From assembly GCA_023439605.1 (NCBI GenBank), contig JAEXNS010000205.1:1-10735 (forward strand): DNA of 10,735 nucleotides. Reading direction: 5' to 3'. Shown here in pieces: positions 1 through 7,322 of this stretch. Both the position numbers and the translations under genes were made by a program. The stretch comes from Bacillota bacterium. Its GTDB lineage: Bacteria > Bacillota > Clostridia > Oscillospirales > Ruminococcaceae. The notes below the pieces were generated by a model. It searched no databases and was not told the origin of the DNA. It worked only from the letters and a program-made list of their open reading frames with translations. The first letter of the stretch is position 1; each line of letters starts with the position of its first letter.

Positions 1-2066
1 TAGTAGGTTCATTTTCTGCCTGTCAAGGTAAAGTAAAAATTAAAAGCGGTAGCTCAACTTCCCAAAAAACAGAAGTTACATCTACAAAGATTAAAGATAA
101 AGTAGATAAAGAAAAAGATGATGAAACAGTAAAAATCGAAGTGGATGAGAAAGTAAATGAGGATTTGGAAACACCAAAATTCTCGGTAAATAGTGGGTTT
201 TATGATGGGGATGTATCTTTAAAAATTTACTGTGATTCCGATGATTATGACATTTATTATACTATAGATGGAAGTGAACCAAGCACTAGCACCCAAAAAT
301 ACGAAAAAGAAATTGCAATAACTGACAGAAGTGATGAAAAAAATATCTATTCAAATATAGAGGGTATTGCACCACAAGAATTTATTCCAAAAGATAAAGT
401 TACAAAGGCAACAGTTGTTAAAGCCATTGCTGTAGATAAAAATGGAGATAGAAGCAAGGTAGCTATAAACACATATTTTGTTGGAATTGATATGAAAAAG
501 CAATATAATAATCTTGCAGTTATGTCATTGTCTTTAAATTCAAATGATTTATTTGACTATGAAAAAGGCATATATATACAGGGCAAAGTGTATGATGAGT
601 GGGTAGAACAAGGCGGTAATCCACAATCACCAGAGACATGGACTTTTCCGGGAAATTATTCTCAAAAAGGTGCTGATTGGGAGAGAAAAGCACATGTACA
701 ATTCTTTGAAAATAATGGTGAGTTGGGCTTTGAGTGTGATATGGGTATGCGTATACATGGAAAGGCTACTAGATCTTATTCACAAAAAAGCTTTAAATTA
801 TATGCTAGAAAAGATTATGGAATGAAGGACTTGGAGTACGAAATAATTCCTAATAATTTAAAACAAGGCGATGATACTAGCCCTGTTACTAGTTACGATA
901 GAATTATAATTAGAAATGGTGGAAATGATAATGAATATACAAAGTCAAGAGATATTTTTATACAAAGTATTACAGATGATAGAAACTATTCTACACAAGC
1001 ATATAGACCAATAATAGTGTTTATAAATGGAGAATATTGGGGTGTGTATAATATAAGAGAAGACCAAAACAGTGATTTTATTCAAACACATTATGATATA
1101 CCTAAAGAAGATGTTGTTATGATTAAAGTCGGTGAATTAGAAGAAGGAAATGAAGACGATATAAAATTTTATGAAGATCTTTTAGCATTTGCAAATGATA
1201 ATGATTTAAGTTTAAAAGAAAATTATGATAAAATTTCTGAAATGATGGATATTCAGAGCTTTATAGATTTTTATTGTGTAGAAACATATATTGCAAATAT
1301 AGACTGGATGCAATATCACAATAACTATAAATTATGGCGTTCTAGAACTGTTACTGACAAACCCTATCAAGATGGAAAATGGCGTTGGATTATGTATGAT
1401 ACAGATTATTCACTTGGAATATATTCTAATGGAGATACATATAAAGATGACACATTAAGTCATGCTTTATCAATATTATCAGGCACAACGGGGGATGAAA
1501 AGCGTGTAATTTTATTTAAAAATCTAGTTAAAAACGATGAATTTAAAAAGAGATTTACAACAACATTTATGGATATTGCAAATGAAAATTTTAAAAAGGA
1601 AAATGCAATTGAAAAGTTTGATGAACTTGTTAAAATTTATAGACCACTTATGAATGAGCAGCACAAGAGATTTGGCCCTATTTGGCTTGCATCGTGGGAA
1701 AATGACACAATCGAGTTTTATGATCAAGAAGTGGAAAGTGTTAAACTTTTCTTAAATAAAAGAGGAGATCATGTTGTGAAGATGCTTACCAAAAATCTAA
1801 ATCTTAGTGGAAATACTGTAGATGTAAATTTAAAAACAAGAAATGCTGAAAGTGGATTGATAAAAGTAAATACAACAATACCAACCTTTAGAGAGGGGAG
1901 TTGGGTAGGTAAATATTTTACTGATTATCCTATAGAAATTTCAGCAGTTGAAAAGGAAGGATATAAGTTTGTAAAATGGACAGGAGCTATAGATAGTAAA
2001 GAGCCAACTGTAAAATTAGATTTAAAAGAAAATATTGAAATAACAGCTGTATTTGAAAAACAATAG
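1..2066 (+). CDS. CotH-family atypical kinase, probable lipoprotein (5' end cut by window edge)
   Basis: The frame is open from the window edge (first full codon at 3) to TAG at 2064-2066. A GTG at 141 is in frame, but the frame runs well upstream of it, so it is not the start. Bases 3-23 encode VGSFSAC, which resembles a lipobox ending in the lipidated Cys, followed by a Lys/Glu/Asp/Ser/Thr-rich linker. Counting residues from 141, positions 11-112 resemble a chitobiase/hexosaminidase C-terminal-type beta-sandwich (YYTIDGSEPS at 39-48). About 120-550 is the CotH domain, with GVYNIRED at 301-308 and WIMYDTDYSLG at 416-426, whose Asp residues are candidate catalytic acids. About 560-641 is a beta-rich repeat (EGYKFVKWTG). 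CotH proteins of Bacillus phosphorylate spore-coat proteins; related domains occur in secreted proteins of non-spore contexts, so the substrate here is unknown. Family assignment is confident, surface location is inference. Confidence 0.88.
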   Translation, partial: VGSFSACQGKVKIKSGSSTSQKTEVTSTKIKDKVDKEKDDETVKIEVDEKVNEDLETPKFSVNSGFYDGDVSLKIYCDSDDYDIYYTIDGSEPSTSTQKYEKEIAITDRSDEKNIYSNIEGIAPQEFIPKDKVTKATVVKAIAVDKNGDRSKVAINTYFVGIDMKKQYNNLAVMSLSLNSNDLFDYEKGIYIQGKVYDEWVEQGGNPQSPETWTFPGNYSQKGADWERKAHVQFFENNGELGFECDMGMRIHGKATRSYSQKSFKLYARKDYGMKDLEYEIIPNNLKQGDDTSPVTSYDRIIIRNGGNDNEYTKSRDIFIQSITDDRNYSTQAYRPIIVFINGEYWGVYNIREDQNSDFIQTHYDIPKEDVVMIKVGELEEGNEDDIKFYEDLLAFANDNDLSLKENYDKISEMMDIQSFIDFYCVETYIANIDWMQYHNNYKLWRSRTVTDKPYQDGKWRWIMYDTDYSLGIYSNGDTYKDDTLSHALSILSGTTGDEKRVILFKNLVKNDEFKKRFTTTFMDIANENFKKENAIEKFDELVKIYRPLMNEQHKRFGPIWLASWENDTIEFYDQEVESVKLFLNKRGDHVVKMLTKNLNLSGNTVDVNLKTRNAESGLIKVNTTIPTFREGSWVGKYFTDYPIEISAVEKEGYKFVKWTGAIDSKEPTVKLDLKENIEITAVFEKQ

Positions 2067-2072
2067 AAAATA

Positions 2073-2202
2073 GTTATTATTCAGCTACAAAGGGTATAGT
2101 TTACGGTTTTGCAAGGATTTCGACTCTGCGGAGTCGATTGGACTTTCCGGTCGCCTTGGACCTTCGGCAAAACATCTCTGCCCTATACATATGGCTGAAT
2201 AG
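2073..2202. repeat. GC-rich imperfect palindromic element, probable dispersed repeat
   Basis: The ends TATTCAGC (2078-2085) and GCTGAATA (2194-2201) are inverted repeats. Nested inside are GTATAG/CTATAC (2094-2099/2183-2188), GTTTTGC/GCAAAAC (2106-2112/2167-2173), AAGG/CCTT (2113-2116/2161-2164) and a hairpin CGACTC-TGCG-GAGTCG (2121-2136). The whole can fold into one long, interrupted stem on either strand. Bases 2104-2183 are about 55% G+C, far above the AT-rich surroundings. It lies between the CotH stop and the terminator. Its right half recurs in diverged form at 8659-8730 and its left end at 3543-3557, which suggests a mobile or REP/MITE-like element. No target-site duplication is evident. 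A structured RNA is the alternative. Confidence 0.6.
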
Positions 2203-2206
2203 ATAT

Positions 2207-2250
2207 AAAAAACCACCGTTTGAATAAGTAATTTATTCAAACGGTTTTTT
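2207..2250. terminator. Bidirectional Rho-independent terminator between convergent cotH-like gene and dnaJ
   Basis: A perfect 12-bp stem, CCGTTTGAATAA (2216-2227) with TTATTCAAACGG (2233-2244), encloses a 5-nt loop. A T-run follows at 2245-2250 on the + strand. An A-run at 2207-2212 provides a T-run after the stem on the - strand. It can therefore end both the CotH-like transcript and the hrcA-dnaJ operon, whose stop codon is about 40 bases away. Confidence 0.93.
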
Positions 2251-2285
2251 ATTTAAGAATGGCTTGATTTGGGATGAAGATTCTT

Positions 2286-3452
2286 TCAACCAGCAAACAT
2301 ACCTTTTAGTTTATCAAAAAAAGTTTGACGTTTTGCATAATTTTTTTCTTCTAATGATGCTTCAAATGATTTAAGTAAATCCTTTTGGTGTTTTGTTAGG
2401 TTTTTTGGAACTTCTACATTTATCTTAACATACTGGTCACCTCTATCTGAGCGGTGAAGTTTTTTTATACCTTTTCCACGAAGTCTAAATATGGTTCCAG
2501 TTTGAGTTCCTTCGGTTACAGTATACTTTACGTTGCCATCTATAGTAGGCACTGTTATTTCGTCTCCCAAAACAGCTTGCATATATGTAATTGGAATTTC
2601 GCAATGAATATCAAAACCATCACGTTGAAATACTTCATGTGCTTTAACTTGTACAGTATCATTGAGGTGCCCACTAGGACCGCCATTTACACCAGCATCA
2701 CCTTGACCAGATACACGTAAAGTTTGACCATTATCTATGCCTGCTGGAATATCCACAGATATAGATTTTGTAACTCTAATTCGTCCTTTTCCATTACATT
2801 TTGGACATGGCGATGAAACGATTTTACCTTTTCCATCACACCTAGCACAAGTTTTTTGTGAAGAAATCATTCCAAAAGGGGTTCTTTGAGTTACTTTTAC
2901 AACTCCTTGACCATGACATTCAGGACAAGTTTGAGGAGAAGTTCCTTTTGCAGCACCGCTTCCACCACATTCGCTGCAATTTTCCATTCTACTTATATTG
3001 ATTTCTTGTTTTTTGCCATTACATGCTTCCATAAATGAAATAATTATATTTGTGTTTACATCTTGTCCTTTTCTTGGTGCATTTGCACTCGAGCCTCTAC
3101 TACCGCCACCAAAAGAACCACCAAAAGCTCCTCCAAATAAATTATCAAATATGTCGCCCATATCGCCAAAAGGGTTAAAACCACCATTAAAACCACCATT
3201 GAACCCTCCACCACCATAGTTTGGGTCAACTCCAGCATGTCCAAATTGGTCATAACGCTCTTTTTTAGATGAGTCAGAAAGCACCTCATATGCTTCGCTT
3301 ACTTCTTTAAACTTTTCAGCACAATTTTTATCATCTGGATGCATATCGGGATGATATTTTCTTGCTAAAGCTCTATATGCTTTTTTTATTTCTTCATCTG
3401 AAGCGTTTTTTGAAACGCCTAAGACTTCATAATAATCTCTCTTTTCTGCCAT
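2286..3452 (-). CDS. dnaJ: Chaperone DnaJ (Hsp40), 388 aa
   Basis: Cytoplasmic co-chaperone that delivers unfolded clients to DnaK and stimulates its ATPase. The J domain is at residues 1-70 with the essential HPD at 34-36. A Gly/Phe region spans about 76-122. Four CxxCxGxG zinc-binding motifs begin at Cys 159, 176, 202 and 216. The C-terminal substrate-binding and dimerisation region follows to the end, so this is a full-length type I DnaJ. The frame extends four codons upstream to a TTG at 3464, but that extension contains the ribosome binding site GGAGG (3458-3462). ATG at 3452, giving MAEKRDYYEVLG, is therefore the start. Last gene of the hrcA operon, 121 bases after dnaK, and followed by a strong terminator. 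Confidence 0.97.
   Translation of the reverse strand: MAEKRDYYEVLGVSKNASDEEIKKAYRALARKYHPDMHPDDKNCAEKFKEVSEAYEVLSDSSKKERYDQFGHAGVDPNYGGGGFNGGFNGGFNPFGDMGDIFDNLFGGAFGGSFGGGSRGSSANAPRKGQDVNTNIIISFMEACNGKKQEINISRMENCSECGGSGAAKGTSPQTCPECHGQGVVKVTQRTPFGMISSQKTCARCDGKGKIVSSPCPKCNGKGRIRVTKSISVDIPAGIDNGQTLRVSGQGDAGVNGGPSGHLNDTVQVKAHEVFQRDGFDIHCEIPITYMQAVLGDEITVPTIDGNVKYTVTEGTQTGTIFRLRGKGIKKLHRSDRGDQYVKINVEVPKNLTKHQKDLLKSFEASLEEKNYAKRQTFFDKLKGMFAG
3174..3209 (-). repeat. Three tandem 12-bp units encoding GGFN-GGFN-GGFN in the DnaJ Gly/Phe region
   Basis: Residues 82-93 of DnaJ are three consecutive GGFN units. Two of the DNA units are identical on the + strand (TTAAAACCACCA) and the third is diverged. 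Such repeats can gain or lose units by replication slippage. Gly/Phe linkers tolerate length change, so it is probably neutral. Confidence 0.75.
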
Positions 3453-3457
3453 ATTTT

Positions 3458-3462
3458 CCTCC
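3458..3462 (-). promoter_or_regulatory. Ribosome binding site GGAGG that fixes the dnaJ start
   Basis: On the - strand GGAGG is followed by AAAAT and then ATG at 3452. The upstream TTG at 3464 would overlap this site and have none of its own. Confidence 0.85.
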
Positions 3463-3480
3463 AATTAAAAATGTTGAAAT

Positions 3481-3566
3481 ATATTGAGAATATTTAAGTT
3501 TATACAGATTTTGGGTGGATAAGAATCCACCCTATTAATCTCGTTATTATTCAGCTATCTCAATAT
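3481..3566 (-). other. Structured dnaK-dnaJ intergenic region: outer 9-bp stem around a perfect 8-bp hairpin
   Basis: GGGTGGAT (3513-3520) and ATCCACCC (3525-3532) form a perfect GC-rich stem with a 4-base loop. Around it, ATATTGAGA (3481-3489) pairs with TCTCAATAT (3558-3566). On the transcribed (-) strand no T-run follows the inner hairpin, so it is not a classical terminator. It could slow 3' decay of the dnaK message, or act as a processing site that sets dnaK above dnaJ expression. Role is inference. Confidence 0.55.
3543..3557. repeat. 15-bp exact match to the left end of the 2073-2202 element
   Basis: GTTATTATTCAGCTA here is identical to 2073-2087, which includes the terminal inverted repeat of the larger element. 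No matching right end is seen nearby. It may be an eroded remnant or, given its AT-rich composition, chance. Confidence 0.35.
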
Positions 3567-3573
3567 TTGGTTA

Positions 3574-5418
3574 TTATGCTTCGGTGTAATCAGCGTCCAC
3601 GACTCCATCGTCATCAGTTTTTTCTTCATTAAAATTAGAGAAATCAGGTTGTGGTTCTTCTCCTTGTGGATTTGCAGCCGCACCTGCTTGTTGATATATT
3701 TTTGAAGAAACTTCATAAAAAGCTTTTTGTAACTCATCTGTTTTTGCTTTAATATTTTCAACAGAATCATTTTTGATGGACTCTTTTAATTCATCACATT
3801 TTGATTGAATAGAAGATTTTTCATCAGAACTAACTTTTTCACCAAATTCACCAAGTGCTTTTTCACATTGGAAAACAAGGTTTTCAGCATTGTTTTTTGT
3901 ATCAACTTCTTCACGACGTTTTTTATCCTCTTCAGCAAATGCTTCAGCATCTCTAACAGCTTTTTCTATATCTTCTTTGTTCATATTTGTAGAAGCTGTA
4001 ATTGATATATTTTGTTCTTTTCCAGTACCTAAATCTTTTGCAGATACATGAACGATACCATTTGCATCTATGTCAAAAGTCACTTCTATTTGAGGAATTC
4101 CTCTTGGTGCTGGGGCTATACCATCAAGTCTAAACATGCCTAATTGTTTATTATCTTTTGCAAATTCACGTTCACCTTGAAGAATGTTGATATCAACAGC
4201 AGATTGATTATCAGCTGCAGTTGAGAATACTTGGGATTTTTTTGTTGGGATAGTAGTGTTTCTTTCTATAATTCTAGTACATACACCACCCATTGTCTCA
4301 AGGCCAAGTGAAAGAGGTGTAACGTCTAATAATAATAATCCTTCTTTTACTTCTCCACCAAGAACACCACCTTGATATCCTGCACCTAATGCTACACATT
4401 CATCTGGATTTATACCTTTAAAGGGTTCTTTGTTTAATCTCTTTTTAACTGCATCTTGAACAGCAGGAATTCTTGATGAACCGCCTACCATCAATATTTT
4501 GTGTAAATCGCTTGGGCTTAAACCACTGTCACGGAGAGCTTGATCTACAGGTCCCATAGTAGCTTGAACTAAATCAGCTGTAAGTTCATTAAATTTAGAT
4601 TGTGTTAGAGTTAAATCTAAGTGTTTTGGGCCAGTTGCATCTGCAGTAATAAAAGGTAAGTTTATATTTGTTGTAGGTGTAGAGGAAAGTTCAATTTTTG
4701 CTTTTTCAGCAGCTTCTTTTAATCTTTGCATTGCCATTTTATCATTTTTTAAATCTATACCTTCGGTTTTCTTGAATTCTGCAGCCATCCAGTCAATAAC
4801 CCTTTGGTCAAAATCATCACCACCAAGATGGTTGTTACCAGCTGTAGCTAAAACTTCAGTTACTCCATCTCCCATTTCTATAATAGAAACGTCAAAAGTA
4901 CCACCGCCTAAGTCATAAACCATAACTTTTTGGTCTTCTTCTTTATCAATACCATACGATAAAGCAGCTGCAGTTGGTTCGTTTATAATTCTTTTAACAG
5001 TTAAACCAGCTATTTGACCTGCATCTTTTGTTGCTTGTCTTTGTGAGTCTGTAAAATAAGCAGGAACAGTAATAACGGCTTCAGTAACTTTTTCACCAAG
5101 ATAAGCTTCAGCATCTGTTTTTAACTTTTGTAAAATCATAGCCGAAATCTCTTGTGGTGTATATTTCTTTCCATCTATATCAACTTTATGATCAGTTCCC
5201 ATATGTCTTTTGATTGAACTAACAGTTCTGTCTGGGTTTGTTATAGCTTGTCTTTTTGCAACTTGTCCTACAAGTCTTTCTCCAGTTTTTGAAAAAGCAA
5301 CTACAGAAGGTGTAGTTCTTGCTCCTTCAGAGTTAGGAATAACTACTGCGTTTCCTCCTTCTAAAACAGATACGCAAGAGTTTGTTGTTCCTAAGTCAAT
5401 TCCGATAATTTTTCCCAT
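3574..5418 (-). CDS. dnaK: Chaperone DnaK (Hsp70), 614 aa
   Basis: ATP-driven cytoplasmic chaperone working with DnaJ and GrpE. The nucleotide-binding domain covers residues 1 to about 355: phosphate loop 1 IGIDLGTTNS (5-14), loop 2 VYDLGGGTFDVS (167-178), adenosine motif ILMVGGSSRIP (308-318). The interdomain linker VKEGLLLLDV is at 357-366, then the beta-sandwich substrate domain to about 475, the helical lid, and an acidic tail ending VVDADYTEA. Length fits Gram-positive DnaK. The linker looks one residue longer than the E. coli and B. subtilis sequences I recall, with four TTA Leu codons in a row (4327-4338). Start ATG 5418 has AAAGGA at 5429-5434, 10 bases upstream. Third gene of the CIRCE operon, 60 bases after grpE. 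Confidence 0.98.
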   Translation of the reverse strand: MGKIIGIDLGTTNSCVSVLEGGNAVVIPNSEGARTTPSVVAFSKTGERLVGQVAKRQAITNPDRTVSSIKRHMGTDHKVDIDGKKYTPQEISAMILQKLKTDAEAYLGEKVTEAVITVPAYFTDSQRQATKDAGQIAGLTVKRIINEPTAAALSYGIDKEEDQKVMVYDLGGGTFDVSIIEMGDGVTEVLATAGNNHLGGDDFDQRVIDWMAAEFKKTEGIDLKNDKMAMQRLKEAAEKAKIELSSTPTTNINLPFITADATGPKHLDLTLTQSKFNELTADLVQATMGPVDQALRDSGLSPSDLHKILMVGGSSRIPAVQDAVKKRLNKEPFKGINPDECVALGAGYQGGVLGGEVKEGLLLLDVTPLSLGLETMGGVCTRIIERNTTIPTKKSQVFSTAADNQSAVDINILQGEREFAKDNKQLGMFRLDGIAPAPRGIPQIEVTFDIDANGIVHVSAKDLGTGKEQNISITASTNMNKEDIEKAVRDAEAFAEEDKKRREEVDTKNNAENLVFQCEKALGEFGEKVSSDEKSSIQSKCDELKESIKNDSVENIKAKTDELQKAFYEVSSKIYQQAGAAANPQGEEPQPDFSNFNEEKTDDDGVVDADYTEA

Positions 5419-5478
5419 AAAAAATTCATCCTTTCTAAATCTATATGCTCTAAAAATTTTATTTTAATTAATTTTTAA

Positions 5479-6063
5479 CTAGTTATTTACAGATACCATT
5501 GCATGTCGAATTACTCTATCCCCAAGCTTATATCCTTTTTGGAAAACATCACATACTATGTTTGATTCTAATTCTTCATTTTCAACCTGTTTTATTGCAT
5601 TGTGAAGGTTTGGATCAAAAGGTTTATTTAATGATTCAATCTCCTGAACTCCTATTTTTTTGATTATATCCATAAGTTGAGAAAATATCATTTCAATTCC
5701 TTTTTGATAATTTTCATCACTACAAGGAACCTCGATAGCTCTTTCAAAGTTATCTAGTATAGGGAGTATTTCTGAAATTGTTTTTGCTGTGGCATCACCA
5801 TAAGATTCCAGCTTTTCTTTAGAAGTTCTCTTTCTATAGTTGTCATATTCTGCAAACAATCTCAAATATTTATCTTTTTCAGAATTTAAATCGCTTTCAA
5901 GTTTTTTGATTTTTTCGTTTTCAATTGATTCATTTTCATCAGTTTTTTCTTGACTGTAAGGAACTTCTGTGTTGTTATCTTTTGTTTCTGAAATTTCATC
6001 TAAATGTTCATTTTGAATTTCATCTTCAAAAGTTTCAATTTCCTTGTTAGAATTTTCGCTCAT
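5479..6063 (-). CDS. grpE: Nucleotide exchange factor GrpE, 194 aa
   Basis: Releases ADP from DnaK to reset its cycle and acts as a homodimer in the cytoplasm. The first 50 residues are very acidic and probably disordered. A long coiled-coil helix spans about 47-90, with the family stretch LRLFAEYDNYRKR at 67-79. Then comes a helical part and the C-terminal beta domain that contacts DnaK, with KPFDPNLHNAI (147-157) and GYKLGDRVIRHAMV (177-190). Length is typical. ATG 6063 follows AAAGGA (6072-6077) at 8 bases, and the gene begins 17 bases after hrcA stops, so the two are in one transcript. Confidence 0.97.
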   Translation of the reverse strand: MSENSNKEIETFEDEIQNEHLDEISETKDNNTEVPYSQEKTDENESIENEKIKKLESDLNSEKDKYLRLFAEYDNYRKRTSKEKLESYGDATAKTISEILPILDNFERAIEVPCSDENYQKGIEMIFSQLMDIIKKIGVQEIESLNKPFDPNLHNAIKQVENEELESNIVCDVFQKGYKLGDRVIRHAMVSVNN

Positions 6064-6080
6064 TTTGAATATCCTTTCTA

Positions 6081-7106
6081 TTAGTCATTATTTTCATTGT
6101 CATCTTCAGAAAGAAGAGAAGTTATTTTTTGTGTAAAATACTCTATATATGGAATTATTTTAGAATAATTTAATCTCATTGGTCCTATTATACCCAAGGA
6201 GCCAACTGTTTTATCACCTTTTTGATATTTTGAAACAATCATACTTGAATTACTTATTATCAAGTTGTCATTTTCTTCACTAAATAGAACTTGAATTCCG
6301 CTAAAACTTTCATTTAAAAGACTTGCAAATTCATTTTTATGTTCTATAAATCTAATTATTTCCATCTTATCGAATTCTTGATAAGATAGTAGATTTTTTT
6401 CTCCACTAACTAATAAATCATTTTGCAACAGATCTCTAGATAATTCGCAAATTCCTTTTATAAGAGGAGACAAAGTTATCATATAAGAACTAAGTGCGGT
6501 TATAAGTTGATTTAGCTTTTCTTCAGAAATATTTTCAATAGATTCACCTTGTAAGTTATCTTGAATATATTGAGTAAAAAAACTTAGCTGTTCGTTATCT
6601 AAATCAAACTGTAATCTACAAGCTTTATTTTTTATAGTTCCACTTGATGTTATAAGAAGTATTACATATAATCTTTTGCCAGTGGGTATTACCTCAACTT
6701 TTGTAATTACCGAAAATTTTGGTGAAGAGTTTGCAACCACTGCAGCACATTGTGTTAATTCGGCCAATGCTTGTGTTGCACTTTGGATTAAGGATTCTTC
6801 AGTTGAATTTTCATCTGCTTTCAACATTTTATCAAGTAATATACATTCTTCATTTGTTAACTGTTTAGGACGCATTAACTTATCTATATATAATTTATAA
6901 CCTGTAAATGTTGGTATTCTTCCGGCAGATGTATGAGGTTGTTCAAGGTAGCCCAGTTGCTCAAGTACAGCCATGTCATTTCTTATGGTGGCCGCTGAAA
7001 CTTTTATTTTTAGTAGATTAGCAATGGTTTTTGAACTAACAGGTTCACCAGTTAAAATATATTCATCTATTACAGCAGTTAATATTGTCAGTTTTCTTTC
7101 ATCCAT
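6081..7106 (-). CDS. hrcA: Heat-inducible transcription repressor HrcA, 341 aa
   Basis: DNA-binding repressor of class I heat-shock genes. It binds CIRCE and needs GroEL to stay active, so unfolded protein that occupies GroEL derepresses the regulon. The N-terminal winged-helix domain is residues 1 to about 75 (PVSSKTIANLL at 22-32, IRNDMAVLEQLGYL at 41-54, TSAGRIPT at 59-66). The GAF-like inserted and dimerisation part follows, and the family's C-terminal signature GPMRLNYSKIIPYIEY is at 308-323. The frame extends 14 codons further, into the CIRCE at 7148. I choose ATG 7106 because GGAGGTG (7112-7118) sits 5 bases upstream and the longer start lies inside the operator. First gene of hrcA-grpE-dnaK-dnaJ and probably autoregulated. 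Confidence 0.97.
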   Translation of the reverse strand: MDERKLTILTAVIDEYILTGEPVSSKTIANLLKIKVSAATIRNDMAVLEQLGYLEQPHTSAGRIPTFTGYKLYIDKLMRPKQLTNEECILLDKMLKADENSTEESLIQSATQALAELTQCAAVVANSSPKFSVITKVEVIPTGKRLYVILLITSSGTIKNKACRLQFDLDNEQLSFFTQYIQDNLQGESIENISEEKLNQLITALSSYMITLSPLIKGICELSRDLLQNDLLVSGEKNLLSYQEFDKMEIIRFIEHKNEFASLLNESFSGIQVLFSEENDNLIISNSSMIVSKYQKGDKTVGSLGIIGPMRLNYSKIIPYIEYFTQKITSLLSEDDNENND

Positions 7107-7111
7107 TGCTT

Positions 7112-7118
7112 CACCTCC
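7112..7118 (-). promoter_or_regulatory. Ribosome binding site GGAGGTG that fixes the hrcA start
   Basis: The - strand reads GGAGGTG, AAGCA, then ATG at 7106. This excludes the longer reading-frame start at 7148, which lies within the CIRCE left arm. Confidence 0.88.
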
Positions 7119-7138
7119 AATTATTTGAAAAGCTATCT

Positions 7139-7171
7139 TAGTTAGCACTCTAAGTGTTTGAGTGCTAACTA
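7139..7171. promoter_or_regulatory. CIRCE operator of the hrcA operon
   Basis: The core arms match the CIRCE consensus exactly: TTAGCACTC (7142-7150), 9-bp spacer, GAGTGCTAA (7160-7168). Symmetry extends to 12 bp per arm (7139-7150 and 7160-7171). It abuts the -10 element and lies in the early transcript, where bound HrcA would block transcription from this promoter. Confidence 0.98.
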
Positions 7172-7172
7172 T

Positions 7173-7201
7173 AATTTAACACTATTATGCTCAAAAGTCA
7201 A
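7173..7201 (-). promoter_or_regulatory. hrcA: Probable sigma-A promoter of hrcA-grpE-dnaK-dnaJ
   Basis: The - strand has TTGACT (7196-7201), 17 bases, then TAAATT (7173-7178). The -35 is near consensus and the -10 is weaker. Initiation is expected around 7166, inside the CIRCE. Confidence 0.75.
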
Positions 7202-7260
7202 TAGGAATATTTAAATTTGTTGAAACTGTATATATTTTTTTTGAATATATTTTTTTATTG

Positions 7261-7303
7261 TGAAAAATAAACAAAGCAACTAAAGAGTAAAATTAGTTGC
7301 TTT
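7261..7303 (-). terminator. Rho-independent terminator after htrA
   Basis: AAAGCAACTAA (7273-7283) and TTAGTTGCTTT (7293-7303) form a perfect 11-bp stem with a 9-base loop. The - strand continues GTTTATTTTT. It begins 19 bases after the htrA stop and insulates htrA from the hrcA promoter. Confidence 0.85.
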
Positions 7304-7322
7304 AAGTTTAATATAGATTTTC

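Noticed and set aside
141..143. GTG at 141 as the start of the CotH-like gene
   Set aside because: The frame stays open to the window edge and encodes a lipobox-like segment, and no ribosome binding site precedes 141.
2998..3219. Proline-rich reading frame on the + strand opposite dnaJ
   Set aside because: It is the antisense of the Gly/Phe-rich DnaJ region, which reads as Pro-rich on the other strand. It has no independent support.
3056..3289. Hydrophobic 77-codon frame on the - strand within dnaJ
   Set aside because: It is an out-of-frame shadow of the Gly-rich coding sequence and resembles no membrane protein family I know.
7107..7148. Longer hrcA start, 14 codons upstream
   Set aside because: It begins inside the CIRCE arm, close to or upstream of the expected transcription start, and has no ribosome binding site. 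ATG 7106 has GGAGGTG at good spacing and matches the family N-terminus.
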